Part shown: positions 24,003 to 32,246 of the stretch, piece by piece
Layout of the letters: every line of letters starts with the position of its first letter
How positions within the stretch are numbered: the first letter of the stretch is position 1
Source: Amycolatopsis sp. A133
Lineage (GTDB): Bacteria > Actinomycetota > Actinomycetes > Mycobacteriales > Pseudonocardiaceae
Direction of reading: 5' to 3'
DNA: 64,000 nucleotides
NCBI RefSeq assembly: GCF_031082405.1
Contig: NZ_JAVHJU010000038.1
Coordinates: 1 to 64,000 of the forward strand
Position numbers and translations under genes: made by a program
The notes under the pieces: model-generated
Told to the model about the DNA's origin: nothing
Seen by the model: the letters and a program-made list of their open reading frames with translations, nothing else
Database searches by the model: none

Positions 24003-24845
24003 TCAGTAGACGGCGGCGATCGCGTCGCGGATCGCGCGGGCGAGGTCGGCGCGGCCGGCCGGCACGTATTCCGCCGTCAGCTCGCCGGACTCCCCGGTCC
24101 TGGTGTGCACCAGGTAGCGCCCGTCGGCGGTGTCGAGCCAGCTCAGCGGTTCCCCGGCGAGCCGTTCCCCCCGCCGCCCCTGTGCGCTGACGGCGATGTG
24201 CCCGCCCCCGAGCCGCGGTTCGGCCAGCACCCGTTCGAGCACGGCGACATCCGAGGGTTTGGGCGCGGGCGGCCGCCGCCCGGGCCGCACGACGGCTTTG
24301 ACCTCGATCATCCCGAAGGCGTCGGTCTCTTCTTCGTCGAATTCGGCATCGGCGATCCGTTTCGCGGTCATGGCGGAGACTTCCCGCCCGGCGGCGCGGT
24401 GCACGACGTGCCTGCCGGTGGTGGCGGCGGGAGCCGGCGGCAGGACACCGGTGACGACCTCGACGAGCTCCTCGTCCGCGAACAGCGAGAACAGCAGTTC
24501 ATCGCTGTCCGGCGCCTGGGTGACGCCGAGAGCTTGAGCCCCGTCGCTGACGACGAGAACGGCAACATCGGCCCCGAGCCCATCGATCCCGCTGACGGCA
24601 ACGGAGACCCGAGGTTCGGCCAGCAGCTCGAAGGCGGCCCGCACCCCGGGGTGCAGCTCACCGGCGACCGAGAGCCGCCGTTCCTCAAGCGCGTCGTAGA
24701 CCTGCCGCGCAACCCGCACGAACCGGACGGGATCGGCAGGCAGGTTCCCGGCCCGCAAGGGGTACCGCCGGACATCGCCCCCGGTAGCCCGCCCGACGAC
24801 GAGCGCTTCGAAGACCTCGAGGACGAACTCGAACCGCTCCGCCAT
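24003..24845 (-). CDS. EspG-family ESX secretion chaperone
   Basis: 280 residues. Recognisable as EspG by the opening FEFVLEVFEALVVG (cf. LxxExLxxLxxL), the VARQVYDALEERRLSVAGELHPGV segment and the long beta-sheet core. EspG proteins bind cognate PE/PPE substrates in the cytosol and hand them to ESX. First gene of the operon leading to the RHS toxin. ATG at 24845 is chosen because GAGGGG precedes it; a further start 39 bases upstream would only add a short basic extension. It marks the PPE-like and EspC-like proteins next to it as probable clients. Confidence 0.82.
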   Translation of the reverse strand: MAERFEFVLEVFEALVVGRATGGDVRRYPLRAGNLPADPVRFVRVARQVYDALEERRLSVAGELHPGVRAAFELLAEPRVSVAVSGIDGLGADVAVLVVSDGAQALGVTQAPDSDELLFSLFADEELVEVVTGVLPPAPAATTGRHVVHRAAGREVSAMTAKRIADAEFDEEETDAFGMIEVKAVVRPGRRPPAPKPSDVAVLERVLAEPRLGGGHIAVSAQGRRGERLAGEPLSWLDTADGRYLVHTRTGESGELTAEYVPAGRADLARAIRDAIAAVY

Positions 24846-25497
24846 TTCCCCTCGCCGGATCCTTTTCGTCAAACCTTCAAGCAAGTTCCCTGATGAACAT
24901 TAGCAGTGCCGCGGGGAGGGGCGTCGGCACCGCCTCCCGGATGCCCGAAAGACCACGACCCCCTGCACCGCAGGGGCAAACTCCCTCGTTGGGGCGCCTT
25001 CTCACCTGGTCGAGTGATCGACGCCCGTGTGGTTGGCCACACTGGGCGATGGGGGGTGGGTTCGGGTGCGGGCGGTTTGTCGGAGCTTGAGGTTGGCCGC
25101 CACTCGCTCGGTTGGGGTGGCGGAGGGGTTGCGCCGGATTCCGCGGCCGAGGTTGCGACCGCGCGATCCCGGCGACTGCGACGGCTGCGGCGTGGCGGCG
25201 CAGTGCGCTGGCGTGGGTAGGACGGCGCAATTGCGGCAGCGGGATGGCGAGGACAACGCGCGCCGGCGGTCGCTGCGGCTGCGGGTAGCAGCAGCACCCT
25301 GGCACAGCGATGGTGGCGCGGCAGAAGCCGCAGAGGTAGCGGCTGTTGTGAACCGTGGCGCCGATGGCGATCGCGATGACAGTAGCGGTGGCGTGTCCGC
25401 GACGGTGGCTTGGAAGCAGCCCGCCAAGCCGGCGGGCCCTGCGCCTGGTGGCGTGGGTGTAGGCCCGTAGCCGTGTGGCTGCGGGCCGTTCCCGTGT
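24846..25497. other. Gene-poor stretch between HNH protein and EspG
   Basis: 652 bases with no reading frame I would defend: open frames exist on both strands but are Pro/Arg/His-rich with no motif. A small hairpin CCCCTGC-3-GCAGGGG lies at 24960-24976. The promoter of the EspG operon should be in the left part. The rest may be decayed coding sequence belonging to the HNH element. Confidence 0.5.
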
Positions 25498-26727
25498 TCA
25501 GGCTGCGAATGGGAGTGGTTCGTGGAGGTTGTTGCGTCGGGGTTTTCGTCGTTTGTCGATGAAGGTTGGTGGGAGGAACTCGGGGAGGCCGTCGGGGGCG
25601 ATGCGGACTTCCCAGCCGGAGCGGTGCATCAGCCGGTGGTGGTGGGCGCAGAGCAGGACCAGGTTGTTCAGGTCGGTGGGGCCGCCGTCGGCCCAGTGCC
25701 GGATGTGGTGCCCCTGGCAGTGCCGGGGTGGGCGGTGGCAGCCGGGGAAGGTGCAGCCACGGTCACGGAGGAAGAGAGCCCGGCGCAGACCGGCGGAAAT
25801 CAGGCGGCGCAGGCGGCCGAGGTTGAGGGGCTCGCTCTTCTCCCCCAACACAGCCGGGATGATCATGCTGTCGCAGGCATGCACCCGAGCCTCAGCGGCC
25901 GTCATCTCCCCGGTATCGCCCAGGGTCGCGCGGCCAACACCCGACCGCAGGTCCTCCAACGACACCGCGACCATCACGTGAGCGCGTTCACCGGCCTGAA
26001 TCGGCAGGTCCGAAGAGTTCAGCGCCAGGTCGAGAGCATCGGAGAAGGCATCCCCATAACGCTGGGGCAACGTACGGAAGTCGGGGCCCTCGTCGGCGGT
26101 GCGGCACTCGGCGAGGGCGTCGAGCAGGGCGCTGGCGCGGGTGCCGGTTTCGTCGTCGAACGTCCCGTTCAACTCCCACATACCGGTTCTCTTACGGCGC
26201 AGAAACAGCTCACGAGCCGGAACGACCGGTTCGACGGCGTCGGGTTCCCGACCATCAGGATCCAAGTGAGCCAGGATCCGGGCACCAAGGGCCGCGACCT
26301 GCTTATGCCCAGCCTCCTCGGCAAAGGCCAGCAAGTTCTCCTCGGCACTGTCCCGGTGCTCGACGGGAACGCGGGTCAGGACATCAACGATCGTGTCGAT
26401 CATCGGATTGCTCAACCGGCCCGCACGGGCGGCAGCACCGGTCGCGGGAGCCACGGCAGGAATGGAACTGCCATCAAGGGTCCGACCAGCATTAAGGGCA
26501 CGGGCCCGTTTCACCGTGCGTTCCGCAGCCTGCTTCGGCACATCCCCAAGATGCTCCAGCAAACGAGCAGCCGACCGGTAACCGAAGAGTTCCATGACAC
26601 CCCGCTGCTCGATCTCCACCAGCAGAGCACCGAGCGAAGCCTCAGCCGACCGCATACACGCAAGCAACTCACCGACACGGTCGGCCAAAGCCACCGCATC
26701 GGGGTGCTGGATCGCGTCACTCGACAT
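25498..26727 (-). CDS. HNH endonuclease of the 13E12/DUF222 repeat family
   Basis: 409 residues. An N-terminal DUF222 helical region (LLACMRSAEASLGALLVEIEQRG, ...GYRSAARLLEHL) is followed by the C-terminal HNH nuclease: RALFLRDRGCTFPGCHRPPRHCQGHHIRHWADGG, then NLVLLCAHHHRLMH. All zinc Cys pairs and HNH His residues are present, so catalysis is plausible. The family occurs in multiple copies in mycobacteria and Pseudonocardiaceae and may be mobile. Its codon use and its upstream flank (26728-26950) are noticeably richer in A/T than the surroundings, consistent with acquisition. Confidence 0.9.
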   Translation of the reverse strand: MSSDAIQHPDAVALADRVGELLACMRSAEASLGALLVEIEQRGVMELFGYRSAARLLEHLGDVPKQAAERTVKRARALNAGRTLDGSSIPAVAPATGAAARAGRLSNPMIDTIVDVLTRVPVEHRDSAEENLLAFAEEAGHKQVAALGARILAHLDPDGREPDAVEPVVPARELFLRRKRTGMWELNGTFDDETGTRASALLDALAECRTADEGPDFRTLPQRYGDAFSDALDLALNSSDLPIQAGERAHVMVAVSLEDLRSGVGRATLGDTGEMTAAEARVHACDSMIIPAVLGEKSEPLNLGRLRRLISAGLRRALFLRDRGCTFPGCHRPPRHCQGHHIRHWADGGPTDLNNLVLLCAHHHRLMHRSGWEVRIAPDGLPEFLPPTFIDKRRKPRRNNLHEPLPFAA

Positions 26728-26822
26728 AAACCAAGAATATCAACAAACAAGAAGAACCGAATCACACGATCAGGCAGTAAGTGTCCGCACCCCAGAACAG
26801 CAGAGACACGAAGCAACAACAG

Positions 26823-27485
26823 TCAAACCCGCCGAGCCCGGTCAATATCCGCCCCCCGGTAAAGCCGCTCAGGAATTCTAGACAAAGTAGAAGAACAAAC
26901 CTGCGAACCCAATCCATAAAACTTCTGAAAACTCATGATAAGCGGCCGCCAGGCATCGGGATCGATCCGATCGTCACTCCCCGCCAACCGGATGGATTCA
27001 TGCACAAAAACCCGCTGCACCCGCACCTCGAAGGCGACAACACCTCCATCATCCCCCACCGGATGCACGGCCTCGACGACAACCTCCATCGCCACCGGGC
27101 ACTCCCCCACCCGCGGCGGCCCCACCGTCTCCGACGCCACCGCCGTGAACCCGGCCCGCGCGAACTTGTCCGCAACATGGAAATACCCACGCTCCTGCTT
27201 CCCCACCGGCACCGGGTCGGAGCCCGTCGTCAGCGCCAGCCGGTCGACGGCCGGAGCCAACGCATCCGAGGGCAGGTTCAAGACACCTTCGCGCGTGCGC
27301 ATCAAGTTCTGCGCGGTCTTCGACCGCACCCCGAGCCCGAGCACAGCGCGCCACCCGAGCCAGAATGCGGAGGACATCGGGGCCAGGTTGGCCGAATCGT
27401 CTTCGTTGGTCGTGGAAATCAGGACCACCGGGGTACCGAAATACAGGATACCCGGCTCGATGGCCGTGTGCGCAGCGGTTTTCAC
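26823..27485 (-). CDS. Flavin reductase-like FMN-binding protein
   Basis: 220 residues of the FMN-binding split-barrel family. The motifs YFGTPVVLISTTNEDDSANLAPMSS and AQNLMRTREGVLNLPSD match the flavin-contact regions. Members reduce flavin for partner monooxygenases or act on their own substrate. A GTG at 27485 is taken as the start; another GTG seven codons upstream is equally in frame. The 3' end (26823-26950) is AT-richer than the rest of the gene, adjoining the HNH element, which suggests that the C-terminus may have been altered by insertion next to it. Confidence 0.8.
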   Translation of the reverse strand: MKTAAHTAIEPGILYFGTPVVLISTTNEDDSANLAPMSSAFWLGWRAVLGLGVRSKTAQNLMRTREGVLNLPSDALAPAVDRLALTTGSDPVPVGKQERGYFHVADKFARAGFTAVASETVGPPRVGECPVAMEVVVEAVHPVGDDGGVVAFEVRVQRVFVHESIRLAGSDDRIDPDAWRPLIMSFQKFYGLGSQVCSSTLSRIPERLYRGADIDRARRV

Positions 27486-27579
27486 GCCACCGATCCTGCC
27501 GTCCACACGGGACTGCCCGCTGGCGGGAATCGGTCATGGTGATCACGGGGCGGCACCGGGCGGGTGCCGCCCCGTCCGG

Positions 27580-28395
27580 TCAGGTCCGCGCCGCCTGCGT
27601 CAACGCCCGCCGGGTCAGCACCCGGGCCAGGTGGCGGCGGTACTCCGCCGTTGCGTGGGGCTCGTCCGGGGGGTTCGTGCCCTCCGCCGCCAGGGCCGCC
27701 GCGTCCTCGATCGACGCTCCCGCGGCCAGGGCCTGCTCCGTGGCCGTGGCCCGGAGGGGGACGCCGCCCATGTTCACCAGGCCGACGCGGCCGCCGGCGA
27801 CCGTCACCCCGACCATCGCCCAGTCGATCGCGCGGCGGGTGAACTTCTCGAAGCCCCAGCCGGCGCCGCTCTGGCGGGGGAGGCGGACCTCGATCAGCAG
27901 CTCGTCCGGCTCCAGCGGGGTGGTGAACGGCCCGAGGAAGAACTCCGCCGCCGGGATCCGGCGCTCCCCCGCCGGGCCGCGGGCCACCAGGACCGCGTCC
28001 GACGCGAGGATCGCCGCGGGCAGGTCCGCCGCGGAATCCGCGTGCGCCAGTGATCCGCCGATCGTGCCGCGGTGGCGGACCTGGCGGTCGCCCACCTCGC
28101 CGGACACGTGCGCCAGCAGCGGCGCGTGCTCCAGCAGCACCGGGTCCCGCACCAGCGCGCTGTACCGGGACAGCGCGCCGATGACGACCTCGTCACCGTC
28201 CAGGCGGACGTACCGCAGCTCGTCGACCGGCCCGATGTCGATCAGGTACTCCGGCGCGGCGAGCCGCAGCTTCATCAGCGGCAGCAGCGAATGCCCGCCC
28301 GCGAGCACCTTCGCGTCGTCACCGTGCGAGGCGAGCAAGGCCAGCGCCTCGTCCACTGTGGACGCACGCTCGTACCGGAAGGAAGCGGGGATCAC
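27580..28395 (-). CDS. Molybdenum hydroxylase FAD subunit (CoxM-like)
   Basis: 271 residues, the FAD-binding medium subunit of xanthine dehydrogenase/CO dehydrogenase-type enzymes. Both FAD motifs are present: [16 protein letters not shown] (about residue 32) and [16 protein letters not shown] (about residue 111), followed by the CO_deh_flav_C domain. It carries electrons from the 2Fe-2S subunit to the final acceptor. The GTG start overlaps the CoxS stop by 4 bases. Last gene of the TauE-coxL-coxS-coxM operon. Confidence 0.9.
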   Translation of the reverse strand: MIPASFRYERASTVDEALALLASHGDDAKVLAGGHSLLPLMKLRLAAPEYLIDIGPVDELRYVRLDGDEVVIGALSRYSALVRDPVLLEHAPLLAHVSGEVGDRQVRHRGTIGGSLAHADSAADLPAAILASDAVLVARGPAGERRIPAAEFFLGPFTTPLEPDELLIEVRLPRQSGAGWGFEKFTRRAIDWAMVGVTVAGGRVGLVNMGGVPLRATATEQALAAGASIEDAAALAAEGTNPPDEPHATAEYRRHLARVLTRRALTQAART

Positions 28396-28862
28396 CGGTC
28401 CACCTCCTGTCCCGACGCGTCGATCACGGCGCTGACGATGTTGTGGTAGCCCGTGCAGCGGCACAGGTTGCCTTCGAGCCCGGCGCGGACCTCGTCGCGG
28501 GTCGGCTTCGGGTTGTCGGCCAGCAGCGACACCGACGCCATGATCATCCCCGGGGTGCAGAACCCGCACTGCAGGCCGTGCTGCTCCCGGAACGCCCGCT
28601 GCACCGGGTGCAGCGAACCGTCCGGAGAGGACAGTCCTTCGACGGTGGTGACGGCGTGGCCGTCGGCCTGGGCGGCCAGCACCGTGCACGACTTCACGGA
28701 CTCGCCGTCGAGCAGCACCGTGCAGGCGCCGCAGGACGTCGTGTCGCAGCCGATGTTCGTGGCGGTGAGCCCGGCGGTGTCGCGCAGGAAGTGCACCAGC
28801 AGCGTCCGGTCCGGCACCTCCTCGGTCACCGGCCGTCCGTTGACCTCGATCGAGACCTTCAC
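28392..28862 (-). CDS. Molybdenum hydroxylase 2Fe-2S subunit (CoxS-like)
   Basis: 156 residues. The plant-type ferredoxin cluster is shown by [16 protein letters not shown] plus the Cys of SCTVL, and the second, helical-bundle cluster by [10 protein letters not shown] and NLCRCTGY. Both 2Fe-2S clusters are complete. Small subunit of a xanthine dehydrogenase-family hydroxylase, shuttling electrons between the molybdenum and FAD subunits. It overlaps CoxL and CoxM by 4 bases each, so stoichiometric synthesis is likely. Confidence 0.93.
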   Translation of the reverse strand: MKVSIEVNGRPVTEEVPDRTLLVHFLRDTAGLTATNIGCDTTSCGACTVLLDGESVKSCTVLAAQADGHAVTTVEGLSSPDGSLHPVQRAFREQHGLQCGFCTPGMIMASVSLLADNPKPTRDEVRAGLEGNLCRCTGYHNIVSAVIDASGQEVDR

Positions 28863-31123
28863 TGCGCGCTTCCCTTCCGAGCTTCTTCCAGTGCGGCCCA
28901 GACCCGGATCGGGGTCGTGGGCATGTCCAGGTGCTTGACGCCGCGCTCGGCCAGCGCGTCGACCACGGCGTTGTGGACCGCCGGGGTCGAGCCGATCGTC
29001 GCCGCCTCGCCGATCCCCTTGACCCCCAGCAGGTTCCGGTCGGTCGGGGTGGTCATGTCGACCAGCTCGAAGTCCGGCAGCTCGACGGCGGTGACGAAGG
29101 AGTAGTCCGCCAGCGTCGCGGTCGTCGGGTTGCCGTCGTCGTCGTAGGTCACGACCTCCATCAGGGCCTGGGCGGCGCCCTGGCCGAGCCCGCCGTGGCG
29201 CTGCCCGCGGAAGGTCAGCGGGTTGACGATCGGGCCGGCGTCGTCCACGGCGACGATCCGGCGCAGCTCGACCTTGCCGGTCTCGGTGTCGACCTCGACC
29301 ACCGCGAGGTGCGCGCCGAACGGGAACGTCGGCTTGCCGCCGCCGAACCAGACGTCGGCGGAGATCTTGCCGCCGCCGGCCCGCTCGGCGACCTGCGCCC
29401 AGCTGAGCACGGTGCTCGACGGCGCGCCGCGGACCTGCCAGACCCCGCGTCCGGCGTCGAGTTCGAGGTCGTCCGGCGCCGCTTCCAGCAGCTCCGCCGC
29501 CAGCTCACGGGCCTGCGCGACCACTTCGTCGGCCGCCTGCCGGATCGCCGAGCCGCCCAGCTGCAGCGACCGGGAGCCGAACGTGCCGACCGCCTGCGGC
29601 ACCTCGTCGGTGTCGCCGTGGCGGACGGTGATCTTCTCCAGCGGCACGCCGAGCCGGTCGGACAGGAGCATGGCCAGCGTCGTGCCGAGCCCCTGCCCGT
29701 GCGGCGAGCTGCCGGTCCAGGCGACGACCGAGCCGTCGGGGTGGACGTCGACGCGGCCGCTTTCACCGCTGCCGTCGCCGCCGGTGATCTCGACGTAGGC
29801 GGCGATCCCGAGGCCGAGTTCGACCGGGTCGCCTGCCTCGCGCCGCCGCCGCTGTTCGGCCCGCAGTTCCGCGTACCCGGCGGTGTCCAGGGCCTTGTCC
29901 AGCGCCGCCGCGTACTCCCCCGTGTCGTAGGACGCGCCGGTCGGTGTCTGGTACGGGAATTCGTCGGGCCGGATGAAGTTGGCCCGGCGGACCTCGGCCG
30001 GGTCCATCCCGATCTCCGCGGCGAAGCGGTCCATCGCCCGTTCGACGGCGGCCGTCGCCTCCGGGCGGCCGGCCCCGCGGTAGGCGCCGACCGGCGTGGT
30101 GGTGGTGACGACGGCGCGGCTGCGCGTCTCGACCCGGGGGAACCGGTAGACGCCGACGGCCATCAGCTCGGTCAGCGTCGGCAGCAGCAGCATCCGCGGG
30201 TACGCGCCGGAATCCTGCACGACGTCGAGGCGGTACGCGAGAACGGTCCCGTCGCGCTTCCCGCCGATGGTCACGGTGTTCTGCTGCGCGCGGCCGTGCG
30301 TCATCGCCGTGAGGTTCTCGCTGCGCGACTCGACCCAGCGCACGCCCCGCCCGAGCCGCCGGGCGGCCCAGCCGAGCACGATCGCCTCGGGGTCCCCGCC
30401 GATCTTCGCGCCGAACCCGCCGCCGACGTCGGGCGCGATCACCCGCACCGATTCCTCGCCGACCCCGAGGCTCGCGGCCAGCTGCCCGCGGGCCATCTGG
30501 GCGTTCTGCGTCGACAGCCAGGCCGTCAGCCGCCCGTCCTCGCCCCAGACGCAGGCGGCGCCGCGCACTTCGAGGGGCGCGGGCGCGACGCGCTGGTTGA
30601 GGATGGCCTGGGTGACGACGACGTCGCAGTCTTCGAAGATGGCGTCGTCGAACTCCGCCGCGCCGTTGACCTGCACGACGTTGCTGCCGTGCTCCGGGAA
30701 CAGCAGCGTCTCGCCCGCCAGGGCCGCGTCGACCGTCGCGACGGCCGCCAGCGGCTCGTAGTCGACGTCGACCAGCTCGGCCGCGTCGGCCAGCTGGTAG
30801 CGCTCCTCGGTGACGACGAGCGCGACGGGCTCGCCGACGTAGCGCACCACCTCGCCGGCCAGCCACGGTTCCGGCACCGGCCCCGACGGGTGCGGTGGCA
30901 GCCCGAGGTCCGCGGCGGTGAACACGCCGAGCACCCCCGGCGCCTCCTTCGCCGCGCTCACGTCGATGCCGCTGATCCGCGCGTGCGCGATCGGACTGCG
31001 CACGAACACCGCGTGCGCGGCCCCGGAAAGCGCTTCCGCCCGCAGGTCGTCCACGTAGGTGCCGCCCGCGGTGATCAGGTTGCGATCCTCTTGGCGGACC
31101 ACCCTGGTCCCGACAATGCTCAT
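28859..31123 (-). CDS. Molybdenum hydroxylase large subunit, form II CoxL-like
   Basis: 754 residues, molybdopterin-binding subunit. Motifs: [11 protein letters not shown], the active-site loop [11 protein letters not shown], and the C-terminal [18 protein letters not shown] with the catalytic Glu. The loop is AYRGAGR (form II), not AYxCSFR of true aerobic CO dehydrogenase (form I). It therefore probably hydroxylates an N-heterocycle or aldehyde rather than oxidising CO. It starts 30 bases after the TauE/SafE gene and overlaps CoxS. No maturation genes (coxD/E/F/G) are in the window. Confidence 0.92.
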   Translation of the reverse strand: MSIVGTRVVRQEDRNLITAGGTYVDDLRAEALSGAAHAVFVRSPIAHARISGIDVSAAKEAPGVLGVFTAADLGLPPHPSGPVPEPWLAGEVVRYVGEPVALVVTEERYQLADAAELVDVDYEPLAAVATVDAALAGETLLFPEHGSNVVQVNGAAEFDDAIFEDCDVVVTQAILNQRVAPAPLEVRGAACVWGEDGRLTAWLSTQNAQMARGQLAASLGVGEESVRVIAPDVGGGFGAKIGGDPEAIVLGWAARRLGRGVRWVESRSENLTAMTHGRAQQNTVTIGGKRDGTVLAYRLDVVQDSGAYPRMLLLPTLTELMAVGVYRFPRVETRSRAVVTTTTPVGAYRGAGRPEATAAVERAMDRFAAEIGMDPAEVRRANFIRPDEFPYQTPTGASYDTGEYAAALDKALDTAGYAELRAEQRRRREAGDPVELGLGIAAYVEITGGDGSGESGRVDVHPDGSVVAWTGSSPHGQGLGTTLAMLLSDRLGVPLEKITVRHGDTDEVPQAVGTFGSRSLQLGGSAIRQAADEVVAQARELAAELLEAAPDDLELDAGRGVWQVRGAPSSTVLSWAQVAERAGGGKISADVWFGGGKPTFPFGAHLAVVEVDTETGKVELRRIVAVDDAGPIVNPLTFRGQRHGGLGQGAAQALMEVVTYDDDGNPTTATLADYSFVTAVELPDFELVDMTTPTDRNLLGVKGIGEAATIGSTPAVHNAVVDALAERGVKHLDMPTTPIRVWAALEEARKGSAQ

Positions 31124-31153
31124 CTGGTCTCCTGCTCGCCGATACCCCGCCGA

Positions 31154-31909
31154 TCATGCCCTCAGGCCGAGGACGACCGCCAGGGCCAGTCCGCCGATGC
31201 CGATCCCGATCCGCAACGGCGTCGCCGGCAACCGGCGCACGAGGACGGATCCGAGCCACGAGCCGCCGAGCGAGCCGAGGCAGACGGCGGCCGCGGCCGG
31301 CCACACCACCTTGCCGGTGACCGAAAAGACGATCGCGGCGAGCAGGTTCGCCGAGCCGGTGACCAGGTTCTTCGCCGCGTTCGTCCGCGCCAGCGGCTGG
31401 CTCCACACCGTGACCAGCAGCGCGAGCATCAGCACGCCCGCGGCGGCGCCGAAGTAGCCGCCGTAGACGCCGATCAGGAACGCGACCGCCCCGGTCGCCG
31501 GGCGGAGACCTTGGTGCTCCGCGCCTTCGCCCAGCCGGCGCAGGCGGGGACCGGCCAGCAGCACCAGCGACGCCCCGCCGATCAGCCACGGCACGATGAC
31601 GGTGAAGGCGCCGGACGGCGTCACCAGCAGCACGAAGCCGCCGCACGCGCCGCCGACGGTGGTGACGAGGCAGAGCGGGACGAGCCGGCGCCACTGCCCC
31701 GCCAGTTCGGGCCGGGCACCGGCGGCGGCACCCGCGGTGGTGCCCAGCATGGCGACGGTGTTGGTGACGTTGGCGGTCACCGGCGGCAGGCCCGCGGCGA
31801 GCAGCGCGGGGTAGGACACCAGCGACGCGAGCCCGGCGGTCGCCCCGGTCAGGCCGGCACCGACCCCGGCCAGCACGAGCAGGAGCAGCACCCACGGGTC
31901 GGTGATCAC
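31154..31909 (-). CDS. TauE/SafE-family membrane exporter
   Basis: 251 residues with about eight hydrophobic helices and the two-fold repeat of TauE/SafE proteins (ATAGLASLVSYPALLAAGLPPVTANVTNT and GVYGGYFGAAAGVLMLALL). Family members move sulfonates, sulfite or organic anions across the membrane. GTG at 31909 is chosen because it begins the first helix; a longer frame adds a non-homologous Pro-rich leader. First gene of the operon with the molybdenum hydroxylase, suggesting transport of its substrate or product. Confidence 0.85.
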   Translation of the reverse strand: MITDPWVLLLLVLAGVGAGLTGATAGLASLVSYPALLAAGLPPVTANVTNTVAMLGTTAGAAAGARPELAGQWRRLVPLCLVTTVGGACGGFVLLVTPSGAFTVIVPWLIGGASLVLLAGPRLRRLGEGAEHQGLRPATGAVAFLIGVYGGYFGAAAGVLMLALLVTVWSQPLARTNAAKNLVTGSANLLAAIVFSVTGKVVWPAAAAVCLGSLGGSWLGSVLVRRLPATPLRIGIGIGGLALAVVLGLRA

Positions 31910-32212
31910 CGGGTCATCCCACCACGGCACCGCGGGTGCCGATCCGGGGCGGCGCGGTTCGGATGAGGAGGTGACACCCACCCGGAACGGAAGGGCACCG
32001 GCGGCGACTGGGGGCATCCGCTACCAGGACGACGTCATGGCCCCGCCGGTCATCGGCAGTGCGTCGCCGGTGCGGGGACCCGCACGCCGCCGGATTGGTC
32101 GATCGTGACCGCCGGGTATAGGGTGTTATACGAATCACTTCCGGGGTTGTCCAAAACCGGACGGGATCCGGCGCCGGGCTTGCCCGGAGGGAGGACGGCG
32201 TCCCAGAATCCG

Positions 32213-32232
32213 CGCTGACAAGGTTGTCAGCG
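32213..32232. promoter_or_regulatory. LacI-type operator
   Basis: CGCTGACAA-GG-TTGTCAGCG, a 20-base palindrome with perfect 9-base arms, lies 14 bases before the ATG of the discoidin gene at 32247 and overlaps the zone just upstream of its ribosome site (GGAGG). Size and TGACAA/TTGTCA arms resemble LacI/GalR operators, and a LacI-family gene follows the controlled gene at 35359. Confidence 0.6.
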
Positions 32233-32246
32233 AACGGAGGCCGGGC

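Noticed and set aside
28859-31123. Aerobic CO dehydrogenase (form I) large subunit
   Set aside because: The active-site loop is AYRGAGR and not AYxCSFR, so a CO-oxidising role is not supported.
28931-31966. A long plus-strand open frame opposite coxL
   Set aside because: Antisense shadow of coxL and TauE; no homology features and poor codon pattern.
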